Under the pieces are notes generated by a model. That model had not been told where the DNA came from and made no database searches. It saw only the letters and a program-made list of their open reading frames with translations. 9,789 nucleotides of DNA from an uncultured Gammaproteobacteria bacterium (GTDB taxonomy: Bacteria; Pseudomonadota; Gammaproteobacteria; Pseudomonadales; Pseudohongiellaceae): positions 1 through 9,789 of the forward strand of contig CAISYX010000033.1 of assembly GCA_903889815.1 (NCBI GenBank), given 5' to 3'. A program made the position numbers and the translations under genes. This document shows positions 1 to 6,788 of this stretch, piece after piece (position 1 is the first letter of the stretch; every line of letters starts with the position of its first letter).

Positions 1-162
1 AGTACGCATCGCGGCGATGCCTTTGCAGCAGCCGAGTTCATCATGGACTATCTGAAGACCCGGGCACCGTTCTGGAAGAAGCAGCGGACTGAGGCAGAAT
101 CGCAGTGGATCGAAAGCCGCAGCGCCGATGAGCAAGCCCGCGCGCGCTGGGACAAGCGCTAA
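1..162 (+). CDS. moaE: MoaE, molybdopterin synthase catalytic (large) subunit, C-terminal fragment
   Basis: The last 53 codons of a gene that begins before the window. MoaE is the large subunit of molybdopterin synthase. With thiocarboxylated MoaD it inserts two sulfurs into precursor Z (cPMP) to make molybdopterin in the cytoplasm. The fragment carries the family's C-terminal signature: a His-Arg pair at fragment residues 3-4, then DYLKTRAPFWKK at 16-27. The two lysines at 19 and 26 have the same spacing as E. coli MoaE Lys119 and Lys126, and the His-Arg pair corresponds to His103-Arg104. The tail ends in RARWDKR, similar to the Trp-containing tails of homologues. The reading frame stays open from the first base and ends in TAA at 160-162. 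Its stop overlaps the stop of the convergent rluE by three to four bases. Other moa genes would be expected to the left but are not visible. Confidence 0.93.
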   Translation, partial: STHRGDAFAAAEFIMDYLKTRAPFWKKQRTEAESQWIESRSADEQARARWDKR

Positions 163-698
163 ACCTCTACCATGGTCCAATCTCCCGGTTGGAGAGCGCC
201 CAGAGCCCAGGGCCCGACCGCAGCCCTCACCAGGCGCAGTGTCGGCAGTCCGACCGCCGCCGTCATGCGCCGCACTTGACGGTTGCGCCCCTCAAACAGC
301 GTGATCTCAAGCCATGACGTGGGAATGTTGCGCCGCTCTCTTATAGGAGGAGTCCGCGGCCACAGCGCGGGTTCTGCAAGCCGTCGCGCGTTCGCCGGCC
401 GGGTCATGCCGTCATTGAGCAGTACCCCTTCGGCCAGTCTGATTAGGGCCTCGTCGCTGGCGATCCCTTCCACTTGCGCCCAGTAGACTTTTCCCATCTT
501 GTGTTGCGGGTCGCTGATTTTCTGTTGCAGGCGTCCGTCATCGGTCAGCAGCAACAGCCCCTCGGAGTCCCGATCCAGACGCCCGGCCGGATAGAACCCC
601 GGCACGTCCACGCAATTTGCCAGGGTGGGGCGTCCTTCGTCATCGGTAAACTGCGACAGCATGTCGAAGGGTTTGTTGAGAAGAATCAGTCTGGCCAT
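159..698 (-). CDS. rluE: RluE-type 23S rRNA pseudouridine synthase
   Basis: A 179-residue pseudouridine synthase of the RsuA/RluB/E/F family. E. coli RluE isomerises U2457 of 23S rRNA, and the same target is inferred here. The protein starts directly in the catalytic fold (LILLNKPF at 4-11) with no N-terminal S4 domain, as in RluE. The signature GRLDRDSEGLLLLTDDG runs from about 39 to 55, with D42 as the catalytic aspartate. A second family motif, GRNRQVRRM, lies at 137-145. The ATG at 696-698 is preceded by a short leader with only a weak Shine-Dalgarno (AGAG), and the next in-frame candidate would cut into the core. The gene is divergent from icd, an arrangement also known in E. coli. RluE is preferred over RsuA, RluB or RluF because of the missing S4 domain and the location, but substrate choice cannot be read from sequence alone. 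Confidence 0.9.
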   Translation of the reverse strand: MARLILLNKPFDMLSQFTDDEGRPTLANCVDVPGFYPAGRLDRDSEGLLLLTDDGRLQQKISDPQHKMGKVYWAQVEGIASDEALIRLAEGVLLNDGMTRPANARRLAEPALWPRTPPIRERRNIPTSWLEITLFEGRNRQVRRMTAAVGLPTLRLVRAAVGPWALGALQPGDWTMVEV

Positions 699-726
699 AG
701 GTCTGCTCTGGGGTGGGCGGGCGGCT

Positions 727-732
727 ATTCTA
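727..732 (-). promoter_or_regulatory. Candidate -10 element of rluE
   Basis: On the minus strand this reads TAGAAT, five of six matches to the sigma70 -10 consensus, about 30 bases before the rluE ATG. No convincing -35 is present: TTGTAG lies 15 bases upstream, a short spacer. The element is part of a 13-base string that recurs upstream of trxB. Confidence 0.4.
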
Positions 733-748
733 ACAAATGAGCTGCTGC

Positions 749-754
749 TACAAT
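749..754 (+). promoter_or_regulatory. Candidate -10 element of icd
   Basis: TACAAT matches five of six positions of the -10 consensus. It lies 120 bases upstream of the icd start in the 175-base gap shared with divergent rluE. I see no good -35 at 16-18 bases, so an activator may be needed, or the real promoter may be elsewhere in the gap. It overlaps the zone where an rluE -35 would sit, so the two promoters could interfere. Confidence 0.28.
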
Positions 755-862
755 GCCGCCAGTTTCAGCCAGAGCATCAGGCTCTTGCGTATCCCCGCAG
801 TGCAGAGATCAAGTCCCGTATCCCGTCACTGAAGACCTCCGGTGAAGTCTGTCCACGTAATC

Positions 863-868
863 AAGGAA
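863..868 (+). promoter_or_regulatory. Ribosome binding site that fixes the icd start
   Basis: AAGGAA lies five bases before the ATG at 874. It shows that the long in-frame opening to the left (from 625) is not coding. The 741-residue protein that results matches the usual length of monomeric isocitrate dehydrogenases. Confidence 0.75.
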
Positions 869-873
869 AAATC

Positions 874-3099
874 ATGACCAATGCTCCAACGATTATTTAC
901 ACCATCACTGACGAAGCGCCTGCGCTTGCCACTTATTCCCTGCTGCCGATCCTTCAGGCATTCGCAAGGCCGGCTGGCATCAACGTCACGACGAAGGACA
1001 TCTCTCTTGCGGGTCGCATCATTGCCAGTTTCGCGGATGCTCTGACACCAGCGCAGCGCCAGTCTGATGCCCTCGCTGAGCTGGGCGAGCTGGCCCAGAC
1101 CCCGGAAGCCAACATCATCAAACTGCCCAATATCAGCGCCTCCATTCCGCAATTGCAGGCTGCCATCAAGGAACTGCAGGCCCACGGCTATGCGGTGCCG
1201 GACTACCCTGAAAATGCCGTCACGGATGCGGAAAAGGACGCCAAGGTACGTTACGCGAAAGTGCTGGGCAGTGCCGTCAACCCGGTTCTGCGAGAAGGCA
1301 ACTCGGACCGCCGCGTGGCGGCACCAGTCAAGGCGTTTGCACGCAAGAATCCGCACTCCATGGGCAAGTGGAGCCCGGACTCCAAGTCCCACGTCGCGCA
1401 CATGAGCGACGGTGATTTCTATTCCAGCGAGAAGTCGGCGGTGATGGCGGCGGCAGACAATGTCCGCATCGAATTTGTCGGAACTGACGGCGAAGTCAAG
1501 GTGTTGAAGGAGAAGACGGCATTGCAGGCAGGCGAGATCATCGACGCGTCCGTCATGCGTTGCTCGCAGTTGCGCAGCTTTTTCGCAGAGCAGATCGCCG
1601 ATGCTGCCCGTACCGGCGTGTTGCTGTCGCTGCACCTGAAGGCCACCATGATGAAGGTGTCCGACCCGATCATGTTTGGTCACGCCGTCACCGTGTATTT
1701 TGAAGACGTTTTCACAAAGCATGCCGCTGTTTTCAAGGAACTGGGCGTGGATCCGGCCAATGGTCTTGGCGATGTGTACGAGAAAATCAAGAAGCTGCCG
1801 CAGGCGCAGCGCGAGCAGATCGAAGAGGATATCCAGGCCGTTTACAAGACACGCCCTGCGCTGGCCATGGTGGACTCCGACAAGGGCATCACCAATCTGC
1901 ATGTTCCCAGCGATGTGATCGTGGATGCTTCCATGCCCGCGGCCATTCGTGCATCCGGACAGATGTGGGGCACTGACGGCAAGCTGCACGACACCAAGGC
2001 CATGATTCCTGATCGTTGCTATGCCGGCATCTATCAGGAGACCATCGACTTCTGCAAGAAACACGGGGCATTTGATGTCAGCACGATGGGCAGTGTTGCC
2101 AATGTCGGACTGATGGCTCAGAAGGCCGAGGAGTACGGTTCGCACGACAAGACCTTCAAAGCGCCGGCCAATGGCGTGGTGCGTGTGGTCAATGCCGCAG
2201 GCGCTGTGCTGTTTGAACACCAGGTTGCGCAGGGCGACATCTGGCGCATGTGCCAGACGCGGGATCTCCCCGTACAGGACTGGGTAAAGCTTGCTGTTGT
2301 CCGTGGCCGTGCAACGTCAACACCCGCTGTGTTCTGGCTGGACAACAAGCGTGCGCATGACGTGGAGCTGATCAAGAAAGTGAACGTCTATCTGCAGAAT
2401 CACAACACGGAAGGGCTCGATATCCGCATCATGTCGCCAGTGGAAGCGATCCGCTTTTCTCTGGAACGCATCCGCGAGGGCAAGGACACGATCTCTGTTA
2501 CCGGCAATGTGTTGCGGGACTACCTGACCGACCTTTTCCCAATTCTTGAGTTGGGCACAAGTGCAAAGATGCTGTCCATCGTACCTCTGCTTGCGGGTGG
2601 AGGTCTGTTCGAGACCGGTGCCGGTGGCTCCGCGCCAAAGCATGTGCAGCAGTTCCTCGAAGAGGGTCACCTGCGCTGGGATTCGCTTGGTGAATTTCTG
2701 GCATTGGCTGTTTCACTGGAAGATCTCGCCATGAAGTCTGGCAACAATAAGGCTCAGGTGCTTGCAGACACGTTGAACAAGGCGACGGGTCTGTTCCTCG
2801 ACAATGACAAATCGCCAACGCGACGGGTTGGACATCTTGATAACCGCGGAAGTCACTTCTACTTGGCGCTGTACTGGGCGCAGGCCCTTGCTGCCCAGAC
2901 AGCGGATGCCGCTCTTCAGGCGCATTTTGCACCCGTGGCGAAGTTGTTGACGGAGAACGAAGCGCGCATCGTTGCCGAACTCAATGGCGTTCAGGGAAAG
3001 CCCGTGGATATCGGTGGGTATTATCAGCCCGATAATCAGAAAGCTGCCCATGCCTTGCGTCCGAGCACGACGTTCAATGCGGCGATTGCCAGCCTCTAA
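874..3099 (+). CDS. icd: Monomeric NADP-dependent isocitrate dehydrogenase (IDH-II type)
   Basis: A 741-residue enzyme that oxidatively decarboxylates isocitrate to 2-oxoglutarate with NADP in the TCA cycle. It belongs to the large monomeric family (Azotobacter vinelandii, Corynebacterium), which is structurally distinct from the ~415-residue dimeric E. coli Icd. Compared from memory with the A. vinelandii enzyme, every key residue appears shifted by one. Substrate and metal binding: S133, N136, R140, R146, K256, D351, Y421, R548, D549 and D553. NADP binding: H590, R601, D603 and R650. There is no frameshift or gap. The start at 874 has a Shine-Dalgarno (AAGGAA) and gives the family's usual N-terminus, MTNAPTIIYTITDEAP. 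It is divergent from rluE and convergent with cspD. Whether a dimeric Icd or a glyoxylate shunt also exists cannot be told from this window. Confidence 0.97.
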   Translation: MTNAPTIIYTITDEAPALATYSLLPILQAFARPAGINVTTKDISLAGRIIASFADALTPAQRQSDALAELGELAQTPEANIIKLPNISASIPQLQAAIKELQAHGYAVPDYPENAVTDAEKDAKVRYAKVLGSAVNPVLREGNSDRRVAAPVKAFARKNPHSMGKWSPDSKSHVAHMSDGDFYSSEKSAVMAAADNVRIEFVGTDGEVKVLKEKTALQAGEIIDASVMRCSQLRSFFAEQIADAARTGVLLSLHLKATMMKVSDPIMFGHAVTVYFEDVFTKHAAVFKELGVDPANGLGDVYEKIKKLPQAQREQIEEDIQAVYKTRPALAMVDSDKGITNLHVPSDVIVDASMPAAIRASGQMWGTDGKLHDTKAMIPDRCYAGIYQETIDFCKKHGAFDVSTMGSVANVGLMAQKAEEYGSHDKTFKAPANGVVRVVNAAGAVLFEHQVAQGDIWRMCQTRDLPVQDWVKLAVVRGRATSTPAVFWLDNKRAHDVELIKKVNVYLQNHNTEGLDIRIMSPVEAIRFSLERIREGKDTISVTGNVLRDYLTDLFPILELGTSAKMLSIVPLLAGGGLFETGAGGSAPKHVQQFLEEGHLRWDSLGEFLALAVSLEDLAMKSGNNKAQVLADTLNKATGLFLDNDKSPTRRVGHLDNRGSHFYLALYWAQALAAQTADAALQAHFAPVAKLLTENEARIVAELNGVQGKPVDIGGYYQPDNQKAAHALRPSTTFNAAIASL

Positions 3100-3113
3100 A
3101 CACGCACGCAAAG

Positions 3114-3144
3114 CACCCTCATTGGCGTTGTTCCGATGAGGGTG
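3114..3144 (+). terminator. Hairpin after icd, probable transcription terminator
   Basis: A perfect 9-base inverted repeat, CACCCTCAT / ATGAGGGTG, is extended inward by TGG/CCG to about 12 pairs (one G-T), leaving a 7-base loop. It starts 14 bases after the icd stop. The following sequence (ACATTTCG) is only weakly T-rich, so termination may be inefficient. It could also limit read-through from cspD on the other strand. Confidence 0.6.
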
Positions 3145-3162
3145 ACATTTCGCGAAGGACGA

Positions 3163-3182
3163 TCATGGCGAGAGCACCATGA
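3163..3182. repeat. Short inverted repeat between icd and cspD
   Basis: TCATGG and CCATGA form a 6-base stem around an 8-base loop, just after the cspD stop on the minus strand. No T-tract follows on either strand. It may be a weak second terminator or an mRNA 3'-end stabilising hairpin for cspD, or chance. Confidence 0.35.
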
Positions 3183-3188
3183 CTTGAG

Positions 3189-3431
3189 TCAGCCGCCGTT
3201 GACGGCGTGTGACTCCTCATGCTCCTGAACAATCGGTCGAATATTGGTAGCGTGCAGACCCTTGGGGCCTTCGATGGTCTCGAAGGTGACGGTCTGGCCT
3301 GCCTTGAGGGTCTTGTAACCATCCATTCCGATTGCGGAGTAGTGAGCGAACAGATCGTCGCCCCCATTGTCCGGAAGAATGAATCCAAAGCCTTTTGCGT
3401 TGTTGAACCACTTCACTTGCCCTGTACCCAT
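3189..3431 (-). CDS. cspD: CspD-like cold-shock domain protein
   Basis: An 80-residue single cold-shock domain (OB-fold) nucleic-acid binding protein. E. coli CspD is a stationary-phase protein that binds single-stranded DNA and inhibits replication, and the name is supported by both sequence and position next to clpS-clpA. It begins GQVKWFNNAKGFGFI (4-18), including the RNP1 motif KGFGFI at 13-18. The RNP2-like DLFAHYSAI runs from 26 to 34, and GPKGLHATNI from 55 to 64. The LFAHYS form and the GYKTLKAGQ stretch (38-46) are CspD-like rather than CspA-like. After the domain there is a short charged tail, VQEHEESHAVNGG. The ATG at 3429-3431 is preceded by GGGAG seven bases upstream and by a strong promoter. 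It is divergent from clpS, as in E. coli and Pseudomonas. Confidence 0.93.
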   Translation of the reverse strand: MGTGQVKWFNNAKGFGFILPDNGGDDLFAHYSAIGMDGYKTLKAGQTVTFETIEGPKGLHATNIRPIVQEHEESHAVNGG

Positions 3432-3452
3432 GGCAATGCTCCCGTGTAACGT

Positions 3453-3467
3453 TTTGTTGTTATTGTT
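3453..3467 (-). promoter_or_regulatory. AAN-triplet tract in the cspD leader (Hfq-like ARN repeat)
   Basis: Read on the minus strand this is five consecutive AAN triplets (AAC, AAT, AAC, AAC, AAA), ending nine bases before the GGGAG ribosome binding site. ARN triplets are the known binding pattern of the Hfq distal face. A role here is inference; an alternative is simply an unstructured leader that helps initiation. Confidence 0.35.
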
Positions 3468-3493
3468 TACGTAGGAAATCCACTAGCCCATTT

Positions 3494-3522
3494 CGTATAA
3501 CGCAATGATTTAGGCTTGTCAA
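3494..3522 (-). promoter_or_regulatory. Sigma70-type promoter of cspD
   Basis: On the minus strand a consensus -35 TTGACA (3517-3522) is followed by a 17-base spacer and the -10 TATACG (3494-3499). It is the best promoter in the window. It predicts a start near 3487 and a leader of about 56 bases. The long structured leader and cold box of cspA-type genes are not apparent. Confidence 0.75.
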
Positions 3523-3780
3523 TTTTAGAAACCACAGCCTTGATGGCGTGCTGGTGCATTTTGGTGCACTGAAGTGCTCGGCGCGAAGGTCTATTGCGAG
3601 CGCATCGAGGCAATGAATCCTTTACCTTTCGCGAACGTATACAGCGTATGATTGTCAGGCTGAATGACTGACCAAGACTGCCAGCCAGCCCGGCATTCAT
3701 CGCAATGAAACAGGAAATTGCAGACGATGTGGAAGACTGAAAGACATGCACCAAACCCGCCAGAATCCTGGGGGCAGGCG

Positions 3781-4113
3781 ATGGGTGAATGGAATGCAGG
3801 TTCGGGGGAAGAGCGCGACAGCGGCCTTGCAACTTCATCCGTCCGCCCCAAACTTGCACAGCCACCACTGTACAAAGTTGTGTTGTTCAACGATGACTAC
3901 ACACCCATGGACTTTGTGGTCGATGTCTTGTGTTCTTTCTTTGCCATGAACGTGGAGAAGGCGACGCAGATCATGCTGAAGGTGCATACTGAGGGCAAGG
4001 CCGTCTGTGGAGTGTTCAGCAAGGACGTCGCGGAAACCAAAGCGCAGCAGGTCAATGACTATTCGCGAGAATGCGAGCAACCGCTGCTTTGCAATGTGGA
4101 AGTAGACAGATAA
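3781..4113 (+). CDS. clpS: ClpS, N-degron adaptor for ClpAP
   Basis: A cytoplasmic adaptor that binds proteins with N-terminal Phe, Leu, Tyr or Trp and hands them to ClpA. Numbered from this start (110 residues; E. coli has 106), the core begins LYKVVLFNDDYTPMDFV at 30-46. N37, D38, D39 and H69 match E. coli Asn34, Asp35, Asp36 and His66, which hold the free amino group. M43 matches the gatekeeper Met40, and M65 matches Met62. The family stretch EGKAVCGVF (71-79) and AETKAQQVNDYSRECEQPLLC (84-104) complete the fold. The ATG at 3781 has GGGGG six bases upstream. An upstream ATG at 3727, nine bases after AGGAAA, would add 18 residues to the flexible N-terminal arm and cannot be excluded. It is followed 15 bases later by clpA, its partner, so the two are almost certainly co-transcribed. 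Confidence 0.93.
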   Translation: MGEWNAGSGEERDSGLATSSVRPKLAQPPLYKVVLFNDDYTPMDFVVDVLCSFFAMNVEKATQIMLKVHTEGKAVCGVFSKDVAETKAQQVNDYSRECEQPLLCNVEVDR

Positions 4114-4128
4114 CCGGAAGACTGAATC

Positions 4129-6420
4129 ATGTTGAGCAAAGATCTTGAACTTACTTTGAACAGCGCCTTTTCGGGAGCCCGCAAGAAGCGTCATGAATAC
4201 ATGACGGTAGAGCATCTGCTCCTTGCGCTCCTGGACAACGAAGTTGCCGCAGATGTGCTCCATGCCTGCGGTGCGGATATCGCCCGACTGCGCACAGAGC
4301 TCACCGAGTTCGTAGATTCCACCACCCCAGTGATCCCCGAGCCCGAAGCCGGGCGGGAGACACAACCAACTCTGGGCTTTCAGCGCGTTTTGCAGCGCGC
4401 AGTGTTTCACGTGCAGTCATCTGGCAAGCGCGAAGTGACAGGCGCCAATGTCCTTGTCGCTATTTTCAGCGAGCAGGAAAGCCATGCCGTCTACCTGATG
4501 CGTCAGCAGGACATCGCGCGAATCGATGTCGTCAATTACATCACCCATGGCACCTCCAAGGTTCCGGGTCATGACGGCCAGCCTGAATCTCCTCAGCCTC
4601 GGGAGAGTGAGGAAGAGCCCCCGGAGCGGGCAGCCAGTGCGCTGGAGAGCTTCGCCACGAATCTGAACGAGCAGGCCCTGCTTGGCAAGATTGACCCCCT
4701 GATAGGTCGCGACGAAGAGATCACGCGGGTCATTCAGGTCCTGTCGCGCCGTCGCAAGAACAACCCCTTGCTTGTAGGGGAGTCCGGTGTTGGCAAGACA
4801 GCGGTCATTGAGGGCCTCGCCCGGATGATCGTGGAAGAACAAGTGCCTGACATTCTCAGAGGCAACGTCATCTATTCACTGGACCTCGGGTCGCTGCTTG
4901 CAGGTACCAAATACCGCGGTGACTTTGAAAAGCGCTTCAAGGCACTGCTGGGTGAATTGAAGAAAAATCCGAAAGCGATCCTTTTCATAGACGAGATCCA
5001 TACCATCATTGGCGCTGGCGCAGCATCGGGGGGCGTCATGGACGCGTCTAATCTGCTCAAGCCCGTACTGACATCGGGAGACTTGCGATGTGTGGGTTCC
5101 ACGACCTATCAGGAATACCGTGGCATTTTTGAAAAGGACCGCGCCCTGTCGCGACGCTTCCAGAAGATCGATGTCAACGAACCGGACGTGGAAACGACCT
5201 ACCGCATTCTCAAGGGTCTGAAGTCGCGCTTCGAGGAGCACCACGACCTGCGCTACAGTGACAACGCTCTGCGGGCGGCCTCAGAGCTTGCCGGTCGCTA
5301 CATCAATGATCGCTTCATGCCAGACAAGGCCATCGATGTGATCGACGAAGCTGGGGCCTACCAGCGCCTTCAGCCGGCCAGCAAGCGCAAGAAGTTGATC
5401 CAGGCCCAGGATATGGAAAAAGTCGTGGCTGCCATCGCGCGCATTCCGCCGAAGCACGTTTCCACTTCAGACACCCGGGCGCTGAAGAATCTGGAAGAGA
5501 ACTTGCGCATGGTGGTGTTTGGTCAGGACGAGGCCATCGACAACCTGGCATCAGCGATCAAGCTCTCGCGGGCCGGTCTCAATCATCCCGACAAGCCGAT
5601 CGGATCTTATCTGTTCTCCGGACCAACGGGTGTCGGCAAGACAGAGGTCAGTCGTCAGCTGGCAAAAATTCTTGGCATCGAGCTGCTGCGTTTCGACATG
5701 TCCGAGTATATGGAACGGCACACCGTTTCGCGTCTGATCGGTGCGCCACCCGGCTACGTTGGTTTCGATCAGGGAGGATTGCTGACGGAGGCCATCGCCA
5801 AGGCTCCGCATTGTGTCCTGTTGCTGGACGAAATAGAAAAGGCGCATCCGGATGTCTTCAATTTGTTGCTGCAGGTAATGGACCACGGCACCCTCACGGA
5901 CAACAATGGCCGCAAAGCGGATTTCCGCAATGTCATCCTGATCATGACTACCAACGCGGGTGCACAGGAAATGTCCCGTGCCTCCATTGGTTTCAGCAGA
6001 CAGAATCACAGTACTGATGGGATGGAAGCCATCAAGAAGATTTTCACGCCAGAGTTCCGCAATCGCCTGGATGCCATAGTCCAGTTCGGCGCGCTTACGA
6101 TAGAGACGATCCGGACGGTTGTAGACAAATTTCTGGTGGAGCTGCAGGTACAGTTGGATGACAAGAAGGTGACCCTTCATGTTGACGAGTCAGCAAGAGA
6201 CTGGTTTGTGCAGCATGGCTACAGTGAGACCATGGGCGCGCGCCCGATGGGCCGCCTTATCCAGGACAAGCTGAAGAAGGCCCTGGCGGAAGAGATTCTC
6301 TTTGGAGATCTTGTGGATGGCGGGGAAGTACAGGTTTCCATCGTCAATGACGAGGTCAAACTCGCCATTACCGGTCGACGCAGCGCAGAAGGAAGGGAGT
6401 TGAGCAAGAGCGAGGGGTGA
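4129..6420 (+). CDS. clpA: ClpA, ATP-dependent unfoldase of the ClpAP protease
   Basis: A 763-residue class I Hsp100 ATPase that unfolds substrates and threads them into ClpP. Residues 1 to about 142 form the Clp N-domain that docks ClpS, followed by a Pro/Glu-rich linker (about 145-170). AAA module 1 has Walker A GESGVGKT (217-224), pore loop KYRG (261-264) and Walker B ILFIDEI (284-290). AAA module 2 has Walker A GPTGVGKT (498-505), pore loop GYVG (542-545), Walker B VLLLDEIE (563-570) and sensor-2 GAR (703-705). There is no coiled-coil middle domain, which separates it from ClpB and ClpC. The ClpP-docking loop reads IGF (620-622), a known variant of IGL. CCGGAAG lies eight bases before the ATG. 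The stop codon sits in the loop of a hairpin shared with infA. The gene is intact, with no missing catalytic residue. Confidence 0.98.
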   Translation: MLSKDLELTLNSAFSGARKKRHEYMTVEHLLLALLDNEVAADVLHACGADIARLRTELTEFVDSTTPVIPEPEAGRETQPTLGFQRVLQRAVFHVQSSGKREVTGANVLVAIFSEQESHAVYLMRQQDIARIDVVNYITHGTSKVPGHDGQPESPQPRESEEEPPERAASALESFATNLNEQALLGKIDPLIGRDEEITRVIQVLSRRRKNNPLLVGESGVGKTAVIEGLARMIVEEQVPDILRGNVIYSLDLGSLLAGTKYRGDFEKRFKALLGELKKNPKAILFIDEIHTIIGAGAASGGVMDASNLLKPVLTSGDLRCVGSTTYQEYRGIFEKDRALSRRFQKIDVNEPDVETTYRILKGLKSRFEEHHDLRYSDNALRAASELAGRYINDRFMPDKAIDVIDEAGAYQRLQPASKRKKLIQAQDMEKVVAAIARIPPKHVSTSDTRALKNLEENLRMVVFGQDEAIDNLASAIKLSRAGLNHPDKPIGSYLFSGPTGVGKTEVSRQLAKILGIELLRFDMSEYMERHTVSRLIGAPPGYVGFDQGGLLTEAIAKAPHCVLLLDEIEKAHPDVFNLLLQVMDHGTLTDNNGRKADFRNVILIMTTNAGAQEMSRASIGFSRQNHSTDGMEAIKKIFTPEFRNRLDAIVQFGALTIETIRTVVDKFLVELQVQLDDKKVTLHVDESARDWFVQHGYSETMGARPMGRLIQDKLKKALAEEILFGDLVDGGEVQVSIVNDEVKLAITGRRSAEGRELSKSEG

Positions 6421-6430
6421 GCCCCTCGCT
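6409..6430. terminator. Hairpin shared by the 3' ends of clpA and infA
   Basis: AGCGAGGGG (6409-6417) pairs perfectly with CCCCTCGCT (6422-6430) around a 4-base loop containing the clpA stop TGA. With a two-base bulge the stem extends further (GCAAG / TTGC). Neither strand has a long T-tract, so it is a weak bidirectional terminator at best, or a stabilising 3' hairpin for both mRNAs. Confidence 0.5.
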
Positions 6431-6433
6431 TGC

Positions 6434-6652
6434 TTAGCGGGCGCGGTAAGTAATACGGCCCTTGCTCAGGTCATAGGGTGTCAGTTCCACTTTGACCTGA
6501 TCGCCGGTCAGAATGCGGATGTAGTTCTTTCTCATCTTGCCGGAGATGTGCGCCGTTACGATGTGGCCATTCTCCAGCTTCACACGAAACATGGTATTGG
6601 GCAGTGTATCCACGACCTCACCATCCATTTCGATCTGATCTTCTTTTGCCAT
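6434..6652 (-). CDS. infA: Translation initiation factor IF-1
   Basis: A 72-residue S1-domain (OB-fold) protein that occupies the ribosomal A site during initiation and works with IF2 and IF3. The length equals that of E. coli IF-1. The sequence is typical: MAKEDQIEMDGEVVDTLPN at the start, FRVKLENGHIVTAHISGKMR in the middle, and LSKGRITYR at the end. The start at 6650-6652 is chosen because MAKED is the universal IF-1 N-terminus and AGGA lies ten bases upstream; the open frame continues to 6727 but is not coding. The gene stands alone on the minus strand, 136 bases after ate, and converges with clpA. A tRNA-Ser gene near this site in E. coli is not seen here. Confidence 0.97.
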   Translation of the reverse strand: MAKEDQIEMDGEVVDTLPNTMFRVKLENGHIVTAHISGKMRKNYIRILTGDQVKVELTPYDLSKGRITYRAR

Positions 6653-6715
6653 CAACAAGCATTCCTGATTGGGTAAACGGGCACTGACTGTGTGCCGGGA
6701 CAAAAACGTGCGCGC

Positions 6716-6744
6716 ATTTTGCCTCATTCGCGCCGGATAAGCAA
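6716..6744 (-). promoter_or_regulatory. Weak candidate promoter of infA
   Basis: On the minus strand TTGCTT (6739-6744) and CAAAAT (6716-6721) are separated by exactly 17 bases in the 136-base gap upstream of infA. The matches are three and four of six, so this is only a plausible candidate. infA could also be read through from ate. Confidence 0.3.
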
Positions 6745-6788
6745 AATCTCGCGCAAATCTGTCGCGAAACCGCTTCGATCTGCACAGC

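Larger units (their letters stand above)
3432..3780. other. Divergent intergenic region between cspD and clpS
   Basis: These 349 bases hold the cspD leader and promoter (3432-3522). Just beyond the cspD -35 there is a small palindrome with a direct repeat (3552-3569). For clpS I find only weak -10-like strings, TATACA (3638-3643) and TATGAT (3647-3652), without a matching -35 at normal spacing, so its promoter is not resolved. The last part (3727-3780) is in frame with clpS and could code for a longer N-terminus. A few short open frames of 11-14 codons lie at 3613-3740 but lack ribosome binding sites. No RNA gene was recognised. Confidence 0.6.

Noticed and set aside
625..873. 83-codon N-terminal extension of icd
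   Set aside because: It overlaps the start of divergent rluE, has non-protein-like content, and the internal ATG at 874 has a Shine-Dalgarno and gives the standard family N-terminus and length.
826..2220. Long open frame (464 codons) on the minus strand opposite icd
   Set aside because: It lies wholly over the icd gene region, has no recognisable family, and its His/Arg/Cys-rich composition is typical of antisense translation of a GC-rich gene. icd itself is complete with all active-site residues.
3613..3740. Chain of short open frames before clpS (3613-3651, 3664-3708, 3705-3740; 11-14 residues), the last two joined by an ATGA overlap
   Set aside because: Tempting as a leader-peptide system, but none has a proper Shine-Dalgarno, no attenuator-like stems follow, and frames this short are expected by chance.
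3467..3890. Minus-strand open frames across the cspD-clpS gap and the start of clpS
   Set aside because: They run through the cspD promoter and overlap clpS in antisense, without family similarity or a credible start.
6653..6788. Possible tRNA gene between infA and bpt, as near aat in E. coli
   Set aside because: No cloverleaf, T-loop (GTTCGA-type) or CCA end could be found on either strand.
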